Assembly (NCBI RefSeq): GCF_965638725.1
Contig: NC_134962.1
Span: forward strand, 3,665,501 to 3,729,500
Origin: Aptenodytes patagonicus
Lineage: Eukaryota > Chordata > Aves > Sphenisciformes > Spheniscidae
DNA: 64,000 nucleotides
Direction: 5' to 3'
In this document: positions 21,431 to 34,447 of the stretch, one piece after another
How the letters are laid out: each line of letters opens with the position of its first letter
Numbering within the stretch: the first letter of the stretch is position 1
The notes under the pieces: generated by a model
What the model was told of the DNA's origin: nothing
What the model saw: only the letters and a program-made list of their open reading frames with translations
Databases searched by the model: none
Position numbers and translations under genes: made by a program

Positions 21431-24400
21431 GTGCATCTTATGAAAAATGCCCAATTTCCCGTCCCGCTGCGTACCTGGGGCCTCGCAGCCCCCAGGCAGG
21501 GCTCGGGCTGCCCCCCCCCCCTCCCCGGGGTATCCCAGCCTCCCTGCACCCCCGGGATGCTCAGGGAGAAATACTGGGATACATCCATGCACCAGACCGA
21601 GGGGGAAACTGTGCTGAAAGCAGCCGCATCCATGGCTGTGGTGGCAGAGAGCAATGGCAGGAATTTAATCTTTACCTCCAGCTATTGCAACGAGCTGACC
21701 TCGCGTAAAAGGAAGAAAAAGTACCAGAGCAGATGCGTGGGTATTATTTTATCTGGGGCATAAACACAGCTATCGCGGCGTTATCTTTATTGGCACAATA
21801 TAGCGCCAGGCGCTATCGGGCTGGGCACGGCTGGGCTAATGATTGCAGAGGCAGTACAACTCGCCTCCAGAGCTGAAGGAGCTGTGCAGGAAAGCTGTGG
21901 GAACCCACCGAACCCCTTTGATTTGCATTAACACATTTGTTTGGGCCTTTTTCTTTGCTGTTTGGGGACTTGCTGTCACAGTGGTTGGTTTACAGGCGCA
22001 GAGGGGGCCCTTGAGCGGTTACACGGGTGAGTCTCTGGACCAGCACCCGCACCTGAGCACTCCACACCCTCCAGGGTATAAACCACCTGGGCAGGAAGAA
22101 TCTCAGCAGATGTGACGTGCATGTGTGAGGGTCTAGCCATGCAGATCTCGTGTGCCTACCACTGCAGCTTTTGCAGCCCCCTTTACATTTCATGTAAGGG
22201 CTGTTTCACATCACTTGGGAATTTGGCCTGTTTCTGCATGTTCAAAGATAAATAATTCAGGCACTGTATGTTTAGCTCTTTAAAGTGCGATCAGTTCTCC
22301 ATTATCCAGAGTGCGCGGGATAACCTGGGTAATGGAAAACCCCAGCCAATGCTGCACAAGGCAGCGAGGAGGGCCAAGATTTGGCCAGAGGTCTGATATC
22401 CAGCTGCCACGCTGAGCCCTGCGGTACCCATCTCTGCTCGGTGCAGAGGCAGCAGCGCTGCACCTTTCCCACGGCTGCTGCCGGAGCTCAGGGACCCACA
22501 GGTAACTGAGAGCTGGGGCAGGAGCCGAGGCAGAAGCAGACCCTGCAGCTTGCCAAGGCTCATCCCGGGCTGCGGCAGTGTGCCGCTTGCATCGCTGCCT
22601 TGTCATCGTCCTCTGAAGCAGTGGCTCCAGGATGGAGCTGGAAAGTGCTGCCTTTTTGTCCCGTCCTTGCTGTGCCCTGTGGAGTTGGAGGTGGATGAGC
22701 TTCTTGCACATTTTGCTTTCACTTACTGGGCTAAATTGGGAGCTGTTGAATAAGCTTTTAAAACAAAATTAAATGTGGGAGAGGCTGCTGTTCGCTGTGG
22801 TCAGGAAATCCAGAAAGCATTTGCTCCATGGACACACACTGACGTTGCTTTATTATATATGAATCGTTTCCTGTGCACTGAAGTTAGGGCATTGTTTTGG
22901 CTGGTGCTGTACAATCACTGATGAGTAAGGCCCTGTGTCATACCGTTTATATTTTAAATAAACAGGGTGGAAAGGACAACAGATGTTTAAAGGTGAAGTG
23001 GTGCGTCAAAAGCATCCGAGCTGGGGAAGCCCCCCACGTTTCCTGTTCAACCGTGCCAGGCTGCATTCGTTGCTGGCTTCAGCTTCAGGGTGATGCATCC
23101 CTGCTCCTGAGCTCTGCTCACTTCTCCACATACGTGTTGGTCTACCGTGCCTTTGGTGAGGTTGTCCTCAGAGGTGCAGAGTAATTCTTTTACTTAATTT
23201 TTGGGGATTTTTTGTACAGCACCTCAAAATAGGTTACCTCTTGGGTGAGGGAGATGTAAAGATGTGGAGCTTGTCCCATGGGTTTGCATGAGCTAATAGT
23301 AACTATGATAATGTGTCCAAGGGAGAAGGTGTGGCAAGGAAGGACAGAGGTCACCTGGAACAAATCTGTCTCCTACAAAAATCTTTAAAAGATGCTGGGC
23401 AGTGGCATGGCAAATCAGTCTTGCCATGGCAAGATTCACTCGTAAATGAAAAGGAGTCTGTCCCAGGGGCAAGTTTGTTTCAAACTCTGTCTTAAAGCCC
23501 GCAGGGCTCAGCGTGAGCCAAGGCACACCTTGCTGTGTGAGTGGCCAATGCACACGTTGCTACGTGAGTGGCAGAACGCTCCTCCAGAGCTTGGCATCTT
23601 CCCAGGACTGGGCTCATCCGAAAGGATCTTTGTAGCTGGTTTAGGGCTTAGGAGAAGCTGGAATTAATTTGCCAAAGCTATAGAAAGGCATGAAGCACAT
23701 GTGATGCAATGAAAGCTGGGGGTGGCAGGGGTTCAAAAGGATGGGGAAGGTTTGGACAGAGCCTAGATGAGCACAGAGAGAGCCCTGCCCTCGCGGGCAG
23801 AGCATGGGCAGGGTGGCAGGGACCCGAGCATGAGGGTGCTGGGGGCTTGGCATGCACTCAGGACGTGCCTCGCTCGGTTTCTCTCCTGGCTCTGCAAACC
23901 TGCGAAGGGGAAGGATGCAGCGGGAGCGAAGGTAAAGATGTATTGCAGAAGAATTAGAAGAGTACTCGCCGGAGCGTAGTCCCTGCCCTGCTGCGAGCCA
24001 CGGACACCTCCACCAAAGGGAGGTGGGGAATGGCGATGGGGAGGCACAGCCCTGTCCCCCGCGCTGCCTGGGATGCGCATCAGCTTTCCTTGACATCATC
24101 TGGCCTAAATCTTCCTCACCTCTGCTAGTCCTTCATCTCAGGACCGTCTCCTTTCACTCCCTCACCTGTCAAGCTCAGCCAGACTGGATACGGAGCTCTG
24201 CTAGCGGCTGACGCTGCTGGTGGCTTTTCTTTTAAAATTAAAGGGGACAAGGTTTTTCCTTGGCTGGGGCTTGGTGGTGGGCACAAAGGTTTCTGAAAGG
24301 ATGGGGCCATCGCTGCCCCTGTCCGTCATTAGAGCTGAGAATTACCAGGGCAGTGATGGTAATAAACAATGACAAGGAGACTCGTAATCGTATTAATAGT

Positions 24401-27400
24401 ATTATTACTAACAGTATAATAATTACATTACTGTTATTATAGGGGTTACTATCTCCTCGGGTTTGGGAGGCTCTGATCATTTTAGTTTGACTGAAACCCT
24501 GATTTTATGGGTCATGTTAACACTTGCAGGTATACCTGCAATGATTTTCATTCAATATTTTACACGGGGATGGGTTTATGATGTGTTGTACCTCTGTCAG
24601 AAGCTTTGGGAGTATCAGGAGCTCTCGGCTGCCATTTTTAATAAATCTCCATAAATCAATAAAACTCTGGTTTTAATGAATGCAAATTTAGTGCCACAGA
24701 AGGGAAGTCAGTTGGCTGGAGGCACTCTGAGAGCTGGAATCGCTCCGTCACCAGCGGCTGTTGAGAGATGTGTCTTCAAGTTCAGTCCTGTAAGCCATGT
24801 GGGACCTGAGATGATCATGACAATCTTTGGGCTAAATCTGTGCAGACATAAACCTTATTAATGCCCATCAAATGAAACTATCCTCATTTTCCCAAGATCC
24901 ACAGAGCTGACTAGGAAAGAAGGGGAGGTGTTGTATATTCATCATATAAAGTCCAGTTCTGGGAACATTTACATTTTTAATATAGTTAAGTGTGCATGTA
25001 TTTACAAGATTAGGTTAACATAGTAATAAACAATTTATTTAAAGACGTAATGTGTAATACAGATTTCTGGTGCCTGAATGATCATTTCCTAATATCGCTG
25101 TTATAAATACTTCCATGATTCACACCTCCTGTTGCAGAGCAGGCAACAAATCTCCGGGAAGGAAGTACAGAACTGGATTTTTTTCTAGAAGAAGATTTTT
25201 TCAGAGTTTTATTATAACTCTGATTTGAGCCAGAAATTCATTCACAGGAAACATAATAAATAACGAATGAAGATGGGATTTTTCAAGAGCGGTGGCTAGT
25301 GCTGGCTTGCAGTGGGAAATGCACTTCTGAAAATCCCCCCTGGGATTTTTACCAGACTTTGTGTTATTTTACCTCTGTAAGACCGTGTTGGTTTTGCAAA
25401 CCGGAGCATCAGAATCCATCCTGCTCAGCACTGCGAGCTGCATTTATTATTACGAGAGCAAAGGATCCTGTAAATGAAAGGATGAGGTAGGAGGTTTAAA
25501 GCAAACTCTTGCACAGCTCCTGATTAAACAGTGGCAACCGTTGCCGGAGGGCATTGCAGAGCCAAAAGTGTAACTGTGTTCGAGGAAGGATTAGACAAAT
25601 TCATGGCTGACACATGCTCTGACGGCAGTTAAACCCAGTAATCTCTGTGCAAACCTCTAGTTCGGGATGTCCCCGAGGTGCTGATGGCCGGCGGCCAGGG
25701 GAGCGTCGCGAGAGGCAGCGAACCCTCGCTGCTTGTCCTGCTCTCGCCCTCTTTATAAACCAGCCGGCAACAGCACTGCAATACCGTACCTGTGGGTTAT
25801 TGGGAAACAATATTAGGAACTTTGCTGCTGAGCATGCACAAAGTGTGATGCGTTAACTTTAAAAGAGATAAGGGAGAGCTGTAGCTTCTCTTCGAAAGAT
25901 TTCTGAAGGGTCTGAGTTCTTTTTTCTCCAGTCTTTTCCATTAGGTGATGCACAGACACCACAGCCTTTTTTTCCTAAGACAGAGGGAAACAGAAGTGAT
26001 TTCTCACACTCCAATCAAGTTTTATTTGAATGAAACATGACATTACACTGGGACGAATGATGGAAAAGTCCGAAGACGGCATCATCCGAAGAGAAAGCAC
26101 GTTGAAGCTCAGTGCGGCAGCTGTAGCTGTGTTCCCATAGAGTCTGAACAGCACGTGGCACCCGGCAGCTCTGAGTTAGCATCAAGGTCATGTCAGGCTT
26201 AGGAGTTAAAAGGGAAATTTTGACTGTGGTGATGATGATAAGCACAATATTTTTGTAACTGTTGCTTTTTGGCTGAAAGCAGCCCAGATTAGCAAAGCCA
26301 CACTGTGGGAGTGTATGTTCTGGGTGCGGGCGAGGCAGCGCTATTACCATAAATACCCCTGGCCATGCTCAGGTCCGGCTCCACTGTCAGCAGCTCGAGG
26401 GGCTCCTTTCTCTGTGCTGGTGTGCTGCGCCATGCACAGGAGCTCCTGAGCTGGATGTGGGAGTCCTACAGAACTGCAAACAGTATGTAATAATAACAAT
26501 AATTACAATCCAGATCATTACATGGGTCATGCCCAGCTCCAAAATTTGAATTCTTTGAGCATAATTAACCTGCTAAGTTCTTACTTAGGAGGGACTATAA
26601 ATCGTGGCCTGTCTCCTGAGATGAGGGCTGGAACAAGGGACACTCTGCACCTTACCTTCATGGGTTGCTAGACCCAAAGCTCTGCTCCAGGATGAGGATC
26701 AGCCACGTCAGAGAGCTGCGGGTAGGGATGCAACTGTGGGAATCCCCCGGCTTGGGGAGGGAGCGAGGGCAGAGGTGTACCCCAGTCCCACTTTTTCTCT
26801 GCTCGATTCACTGGGGGGAAAAAAGCTATGAAGAATAATCAGAGAAAAACATATAAAACAAGAGCAAATCTTTTGTGGGCACATGACAGCTCAGAATTCA
26901 TCGCTTGGTTGTATCAAGTAGCAATGCAAATGGGAGCATGGGGAAAATCACCTGTGCTGTGGTCTTTGCTTCTTATCCACTTGCTGTGCTTTTGGCACCG
27001 TGTCTGATGGGAATATTTACTCTTCATTTAGCAACAGCACAAACTCCACCGTACCAAGGAAGAGCAGACGGAGCTCTCGCAGGGCACGAGTGAGGCGGCA
27101 GTGTCTCAAATAGGATCCCAGCAACGCCTGCGGTCTGTGGGAAGTGGTGCAGAGCATCGGCACAAGGGTTTGGGCTTTGGCGCCAACCGAGTTGCCATGG
27201 TCAACACAGCGCGTTTGTACAGCAAGAGATCATATTCATCAGAGCAACACCCTTCCTCTTTATGTGTGTTTTTGAAGTGTAATTGCCATTGAACTACCCA
27301 TTTAATACTTCTTCTCTCTTGCTAGGAGACTAGAGACAGAGGTTATTTTCAGTCACCAAAGGTTTTACTTTTTTTTCTTTAAATAAAGCCTGATGAAAAA

Positions 27401-27470
27401 ACCACATTATAACTGAGGCATGAACTTTTAATGACTTTGTTTCATAATCTTTTTGAAGATTCCTGTTGAA

Positions 27471-27716
27471 CTAACAGAGTCTTTCAACTCCTTTTGTTGT
27501 TGGCTTAAAATGCTGGAATCGGATGTTGCTCCAGATCTCACGTACTGTGCTATTCACTCTGCCCAATCTCCCCTGCAGATTTTGGTAAATGTTGCCCTTG
27601 CAGTGTAATGAAGTACAGACGCTTGAGACAGTGATATCATCTGCCCATATGATCTGGGAAATGGTTATGAGCATCATGTGTTTGTGAAGAATATATTCCA
27701 GCATGCTATGTAGCAT
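27471..27716 (-). repeat. Possible decayed LINE coding fragment (very uncertain)
   Basis: The minus-strand frame contains IIWADDITVSS followed by a stretch ending LQGRLGRVNSTVREIWSNI. The spacing and residues recall the region after the YADD box of RTE-type reverse transcriptases, where a pattern like DI..RLGKA..F..L..IW is common. The match is short, has a length difference between RLG and IW, and may be chance. Confidence 0.15.
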
Positions 27717-30684
27717 CCTTAGTTAGCCGTATTGGAAAGATTTCCAGATAGCTATTGATTTTCCAGTTCTGTAATTAGTTCAGAGATTACAAACATACAA
27801 AATATTGCTCCAGAAATAGATTTTTTAATTGTTCATAGCACCAAAACTATGTTGTGACTGAAGCACATCACATGCTTTCTGCAGAGAGACTTTGAACTTT
27901 GGAAAAATATTGCCCCTGTAAACAGGGACAAGCAATCACGTGGCTACTTCTGTTGTTATCTCAGATAAGGCCTGGATCCCACTCGTTCTGGCTGATTTTG
28001 AAAATCCATCCCTGTAGTTCCTCTTGCAGGATCAAGGTCTACAGGAGAGATCAGACTCTATCTGTGAGGCCGGATTGCGTCCCGGCCAGGAGCTGCCCAT
28101 GCAGGTCAGGATCAGAGCAAGCATCAGCCATCCCCTGCGGTGCAGAGCCCTCTGTCTGGGGGTGCCCCGGTGTGCTGGGGCTGATGTTCACCCACCTAAT
28201 AGCTTTCACTTAATTTGTGCTCTGTGCTTACCGTCACGCAACTGCATCTTGCCCCTCCAAACAGGTCACAGCCCCATGGAGCACGTCCCATGTACTTCAC
28301 CAGCACATGCACCCCTCTGCGCTCAGCTGGGAGCTCAAAATGCCCCTGAGGAGGAGGTAGCCTCCTTTGCCCCCTTTCCAAATTCATGGAGCTGCTCTTA
28401 ATCACCATTACGAGGGTCCACGTGGATGCCGTGATGCCACGAGCCAGCTACCGAGGGGCTCTGGCTCCAATCTGTGTGGACACATTTCTGAGCAAGCCTG
28501 CGTTTTGCTGGTCTGCTGCTCCATCCTGGTCTCTGCATTGATGCTTTATAAGTTTAAACTTTACACTCCTTATATTGCTGCCGGAGCTGCCTACTAGTGC
28601 AGTAAATGCCGTGCGCGCACACACGTTGCACCGGACTCTGCCCCAACCCTGGCAGGGCTCACGTTTCGCGGGTAGCTGAGCTCTCCTGAAACAAGTCCCA
28701 TCCACCACAGCTTGGGCCATGCTCAAATCCTTTTTCCTCTCCTCCCCTTGGCCCTGCAGCAGCAGGAATTCAAGTCTCGGTCTCACGTACTGGAAAGGTT
28801 TACAGGATACAGCTTTAACTTGGTGACTGCCACGTTTCTCGTCTGAAGCAACGGCACTTGCACGTGCCATTTCCTTGTTATAATTAAAGAGAAACTTAAT
28901 CAGCTCCACTTCTCCTTGCTGAAGTAGGCCTCACTTTGCATTTGGCGTGCTGAAAGCCATTAGACAGCGACACGTCACAGCATCGCCTGCAGTCGGCAGA
29001 GGCCAGAAGTTGGTCTCCGTGGTGTCCTCATCCCTCCGGTCCTGTGTCGTCGCAAGGGTGCACCGTGCCACCGGTTGCTTTGTAGCTCCTCTCCCCAGTT
29101 AGCGCTTTTTCTGATTTTTAGTTCTCTTCTAGGATGGTGAGGGGGAGATAAGAGAGGAAAGAGATATAAAGACTGGGAGCATAGCCGAGCGGATCAGTTA
29201 CTGCAGTGGTCCTGAGTATTTGAGATTTTTTTTTTTCCATTTGCTTACCCAACGTTTGGCATCTGAGGATCTCGGGGAGCAGCAGGCAGTTGGCCGAGGG
29301 CAGTAACTTCTCCCACGAGTGTCCATGGCCAGAAGCAGACATATGATCAACCATCTATTAGAGACACCCTATGGCTGCTCTGACCTTCATCCCCGCACGT
29401 CCCAGATCCGCCCACGGACAGAGAGGGGGGTGAACCCCAGCCCTGGCCCCAGCTGCGGCAGGGGATGCTCCCACCCTGGCTGTCCTGTTTGCTGCTGTCA
29501 CCCCAGGCTCTCCCCAGCAGCTAGAAGCTGCATTTGCACAAGCAAACGTGCCCTGGACCTGCCAGGTCTGGAATTTCTATTTTTTTTTCTTGCTTCCAGG
29601 CAACATTTTTTCATCTGTAATTATCAGCTGAAGAAAGATGCCTCTTCTCTTCTTCAGAGGGGATTTTGGGGCCTCCCTAGCAAGGTGCACGAGCCGGTCG
29701 GTGCTTCGCTCTGAGTGACTCAGGAGCCTCGCTGCACACACGGGGTGGGGTGGCCGTTGCTTATGGAAAATAGGAGTAACGTCCAGTAAAAAAACTAAAC
29801 TTCCTCTTCCAAAGGAGCTGTTGTTTCTCTCTAACAGGATAATGATAGATATTTTCTGTGAGGGCAAAGACAGGAAACCCCAACAGAGGCAACAAGGGCA
29901 TTGCAATTAGGGACATTATTAGAACTATTTCATTTCAGTGCCCAACTGTGCCAAGCATTAAACAAATCAGTTGAGTCACTTCTCTAAAAATCTTGCAAAT
30001 TAGGAAGGTTGGGCAGACAGCAAAAATCCCCCAAAAGATCATTTCCAAGTTACAGGATTACATATTCTGCCATCATCACACAGGCAGTCAGAAAATTTGG
30101 CTACTATGAAATTTCTTCCAGAACCTGTGAAATCTCAGGAAGGAAGAAGAAATGTTCATTTTTAAAAACCCCAAACCTTATAATAACAAAAATCATCAAA
30201 CTGGGCAATCTTTGATTTGGTTGAGAAAGTACTTCTGCAACTATGTAATTCCCCAAACACACCCAGTCCCAGCAAAAGCTCGGGCAGCATCCCAGGAGAT
30301 GGGAAGTGCTGCAGTGAAAGTAAATTTAATGAGACATTAACGAACCAGGCACCCAGGCACCCTCCTCTCCCTCGCCCGTGGCAGCTCCCGAGGCGAGTGG
30401 TGTCACACCGGGGCATGAATTCTCCTCCTGCACGTGCAATCTTTGCACCAGCCCATTTTTAATCTTTGCAGGAAAACGGTATCGCTGGGAGTATTGTTAC
30501 ACAAGAATCCTATAGGAGAATGGTGTAGAAGGAAAGGAGGAGAAAATGCTGCTTTATTCTTTACCTCCCAAAGCAATTACTGGGGGTCACCCGGCTGCCT
30601 GGGAAGCAGGATTTGGGTTGTGGATGAGAGAGTGAATTGCAAGCACTTTCCCCACCTCCCTCTGCTCTAGGACAGGTGGATATG

Positions 30685-30706
30685 AAAAAAAAAAAAAAAA
30701 AAAAAA
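30685..30706 (+). repeat. A22 homopolymer
   Basis: Twenty-two consecutive A in intergenic DNA, the longest homopolymer in the window. No upstream processed pseudogene was recognised. Confidence 0.9.
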
Positions 30707-33700
30707 GAAATAAAAATGAAGTATTTCACCCCAAGAATATATCTAGTCTTTGTGTATGTGATTCCTCCTTGCATGAGGGCAGAGGGGCTGCTACCGCTGG
30801 GATACCAGTATTGAGGGAAAGCACCGGGCAAGCCTTACTCCCCCCAACCGTGCGCTTTTGGGGTCAGGCAATAGCTATGCATTTTGGGGGTTCCCCACTC
30901 CTTTCCCGAGGTGGGAGGATTTGCAGGATGACCTGCGGGCATTTCTCAGTTCTCATCTCCCCTCGGAATTCCTACCGGGATGAGGATGGGAGCAGCTGAG
31001 TTAGCCCAGTCTCACTCTCCCATCTAGTGGTAAAACAAGGAAAGGTGGTCCAGGCAGAAAGAAATTTTACCTTTCTGAGGCTTCTGGAGGGGGCTATCAT
31101 TATGGGTTCAGTTAAATCCACCTTCCCCAGGATGCTGGGGGTCGGGAATGTCACCGACCTGGTGCAGAGGGAAACACAGCAAAATGCAAAGGTGGCTCCG
31201 GGTCGTTCCTCGCGTCCAGAGCAGTTTGGAGGACCCTGCTCTGGGAATAAGCCACGAAGGAGAGAGATCTGCACACTGGTGAATATACCCCAGGTAAAAC
31301 ACTAACAGTCTGGATCTAAAAGCATGCACTTCTTGAGCAAAATAACGTCTTCTAAACCACTTGTGGTGGTGGGAGGCGGAAAGCTGTAGAGCAGCGTGAG
31401 AGCCGTGTCTTCCTACAAATAACCTCTTACCTTCAAATAGCCTTCGCTGCTGCTCTGGCCCTGTTGCAGACACGGCTTTGCAGCTTCCCCCCAGCCGCCC
31501 CACATGCAAGCCCCACAGCCACCCCACTGCCTTCCCGGAAAGACCTCTGCGGTCCCCTGAAATAGCAGGGGGAGGCACAAACTGCAAAGGCTGATCGCGT
31601 GGACAAGATTAGGTACCCGCAGGCATCGTGCTCAGGAAACGCGCTGTCGGAAATGTGAGCCAGGGGCTGCACTCGCTGAGCGTGGCATGCAGAGCCTGAA
31701 ATTTCAGCAATGCAACTGCCTTTAAAATCTCTCCCAGGAGGTGACTATGGGAGGCTGAAGCAGGGCAAGGTGGGTTACTTCGAGCTGTAAAGCCGTGTTT
31801 TATTTTGGCCAGACCCACAGAGCTGGATGGGAAGGGTTTCCCCTCTCCCACAAAACTTTAAGATGCTCAAGGTGATTCAGGCCCAAGGAAGCCCAATTTT
31901 TCCATGAGGAAATGATGCAAAACCAGCTCAGTCAGTGACTAACGCCACGGGGCTGTCGCTCCCCGGGCTGGAGAGGTGCAGGGCTCAGGTCCTGCTGTCC
32001 TGCATTCAGGATGCTACAATTCCAACTCTGGTGTCCAGAACCCTGTTCCAGAGACCCAAGAGCTCGAGCAGAACAGACGCACTCTTACAGAAGATTAATG
32101 TTCTCATGTCAGATCGAAGAACTGTGGCATTTCCTGGAAGGCTAGATGATGTTGCATTTTCAGCAAATAAGGCCACAGCACAAGGGGAAAAAAAAAAAAG
32201 TAATCTCTCATAGATCAGCTCTTTACAAACCCCAGAGGTACAAGTGCTCAGCTCACATTGCAGTTCATACGAAAAGGCTTTCCTGGAGCAGCATGCTGCT
32301 AAACTTGGCTTTCCCAGGGTGTCACCCACATAGTCTGCAGCGTGAATAGCCTCAGATGGAAAAAGATAACTCAGATGAGTATGGTACTCACTCCCACACT
32401 GTCAGATTATTTAAAAAAAAAAAAAGTGCTGAGCAGGTTTGGGAAGGCAGGAATCAGCCAGGTAAGATGGAAATCTTCTGCCAGAAGGAATGCAGTGCTC
32501 TGGGTGGTTTCCCAAGCAGCACCCACATGCTGCTGGAGGGGGGGATGCAGGTTGGACCTGGCATGGGCAGGAGCCAGTGATGGGGCCAGGCCACCTCGGG
32601 GCACACATGAGGCTGTGTTGGTCTGTGCTCACTGGGACGGGACATCGCTGGGCTGTGCTCGGTGCAGCTGGGACCAGGGTGGGTGCTGGGCCCCCAGCAC
32701 TGCTGGGGCGCAGCTCAGCCACCGCATCCCTCAGATTCTCTGTGTGTCGGGAGAGGGCAGCCTTCGCCACAGATGGATGCGGCCGGGAGGGCGAGAGGCA
32801 TCCACAACCAGCTGGCCCCAGCACAGCGGGAGCCGTGGCTTTTAAGAAAAGCTTAAATGAGAAAGTTTAGGTGATGCCCAGTGTAGAAGAGGGGGTTGTG
32901 CAGATGAAAAAGGCACCTTTCTCTCATGAAGACACTGCCAGAAGTTAAGCACTGTCCCATCTGCACCCTCGAGGATGTCCCGGGATGTGATTCACATGTC
33001 TGAGCTGGTGGGACAAAAGGGCCCCTGGAGCAAGGCTGGCCATGACTTGGTGCTCCAAAATCCGCTCTCCAGCAGACTTGTAGATATCTATCAGGTTTCC
33101 CTTCTTCACTGCAAGCTCATCTACATGCAGCACGGACCACCAGGCACCGCATGTGCCACAGCCTGGGGACCCAGGTGGGACATCCTAGGCTTGCACCTCC
33201 CTGCAAACCCTCCCCGGAAAGCGTGTTCCCTGCTACAGCAATAAAAAGAGGTTAATGAAAAGACATGCTGGAAACGTGGAAGCACAGTTAATGCTACTGC
33301 TGTGACGCTTCATTTGAGCTGCGAAGAGAAGATAAAGTTCTGCCTCCTACTAGAGGTGTCACCAGGGAAAATTATTCCTTCCTTCTCTAAATGGCATCAC
33401 ATTGTTTCTTCTTTTCAGCTTGCTGTCAACTTGGTGTCACGGTCTATTTTTTCATGACAATAATCTGGTTACCTGGCAGTGGTGGTACCCTCCATCCAAC
33501 CTCCCACCCCCCAGACAAGATCAGTACAAAAGATATTCAAAAATAGATTCACCTAGGAAAGAAGACTAAATAAGGACTGCTCTTAGCATGTGAATAGCTA
33601 GCTAATGAAGACCCACTTAGCAGTCTCGGCATATTCATCAGCTTCAGCAGATGATCGTTGATTGTGTGTCTGCAGCTACTTTATTCTTCTTTGCTCATTA

Positions 33701-34386
33701 CACCTAGGTCAAACAAAACACACACAAAACTGTGGCAGAAGTGAGAAGAGCCGATGGAGATGGCCATGGTGGTGACCCATCCCAACTGGAAAATTACTGG
33801 TTAGGATTTTTTATAGCCCATTACTATTTCTAGAGCTATTTCATCTAGCAGCAAGAGGTAGGTCACTTCTAATCACCAAGGGTGAGATCCACCTCATCAC
33901 ACCGTCCCATGTCTCTCATTAACAAGAGACGAATCTGAACAGTCCTGCCTGGGAGACCCCTTGGAGAAGCACCGGGCATGCATTTTGGGGGTTGTTTAGG
34001 ATTTACCACTACACTAATGTGCTGGTATTGCCCAAAGGGCTCAGGGCTGTCTGCACCAACCTGGGTGCAAAGGCTGCGGGTGAGGATTGAACAGGGTGGC
34101 AGGTCTGCTTGGCACCCAGCTCCTGGGAGCAGCTCTGGCAAGGACTGCCACCCTCACCGGTCGCTGCACTGCTCTCCTCTGCCCAGAAGGACTTTTCCCT
34201 CTTAGCAAGAGATTTTTCAACCAGCTGTTAGAGTCCTGTGAAACTTATAGTGAATAACATATGTAAATACACTATAAGCTATATAAATATAGGGAATCCT
34301 TTAACAGGATTTTCTTCTTAAGCACCTTAGGACACTGATTTCTCCCTTTCCTGAAACCAAACCTGGAGGGCTCAGGGACTGCAAGG

Positions 34387-34447
34387 TGAATGAAGTTTTA
34401 ACTTCATTCATTTAACTTAATATTAGCAAATATAGTATTTGCTAATA
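34387..34447. repeat. Two adjacent perfect palindromes
   Basis: TGAATGAAGTT (34387-34397) and its exact reverse complement (34400-34410) flank TT. Ten bases on, TATTAGCAAATA (34421-34432) and its exact reverse complement (34436-34447) flank TAG. The two hairpins of 11 and 12 bp occupy 61 bases. Such back-to-back inverted repeats could be the foldback end of a small DNA element, a cruciform-prone site or a paired binding site. The AT-rich context raises the chance expectation, but not enough to make two perfect arms side by side trivial. Confidence 0.7.

Larger units (their letters stand above)
21440..34380. other. Intergenic DNA, no gene recognised
   Basis: Upstream of the SLCO4A1 promoter this 13 kb holds only short chance frames. 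It contains an AT-rich patch of ATT/ATA units (about 24380-24440), A22 at 30685-30706, and a minus-strand frame at 27716-27471 that faintly resembles the end of a LINE reverse transcriptase. I looked for tRNA, snoRNA and the miR-1/miR-133a hairpins and saw none. Long noncoding transcripts cannot be excluded. Confidence 0.5.

Noticed and set aside
20734..21654. A 306-residue open frame on the minus strand, with overlapping long frames on both strands, across the CpG island.
   Set aside because: Extreme composition (Pro, Gly, Ala, Arg, Ser) dictated by GC-rich and polypurine DNA; stops are rare in such DNA. No domain is visible, and the position fits a promoter and untranslated exon.
32342..32870. 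Frames of 120-170 residues on both strands.
   Set aside because: Unrelated overlapping frames on both strands with no family resemblance; shadow-type open frames in moderately GC-rich DNA.
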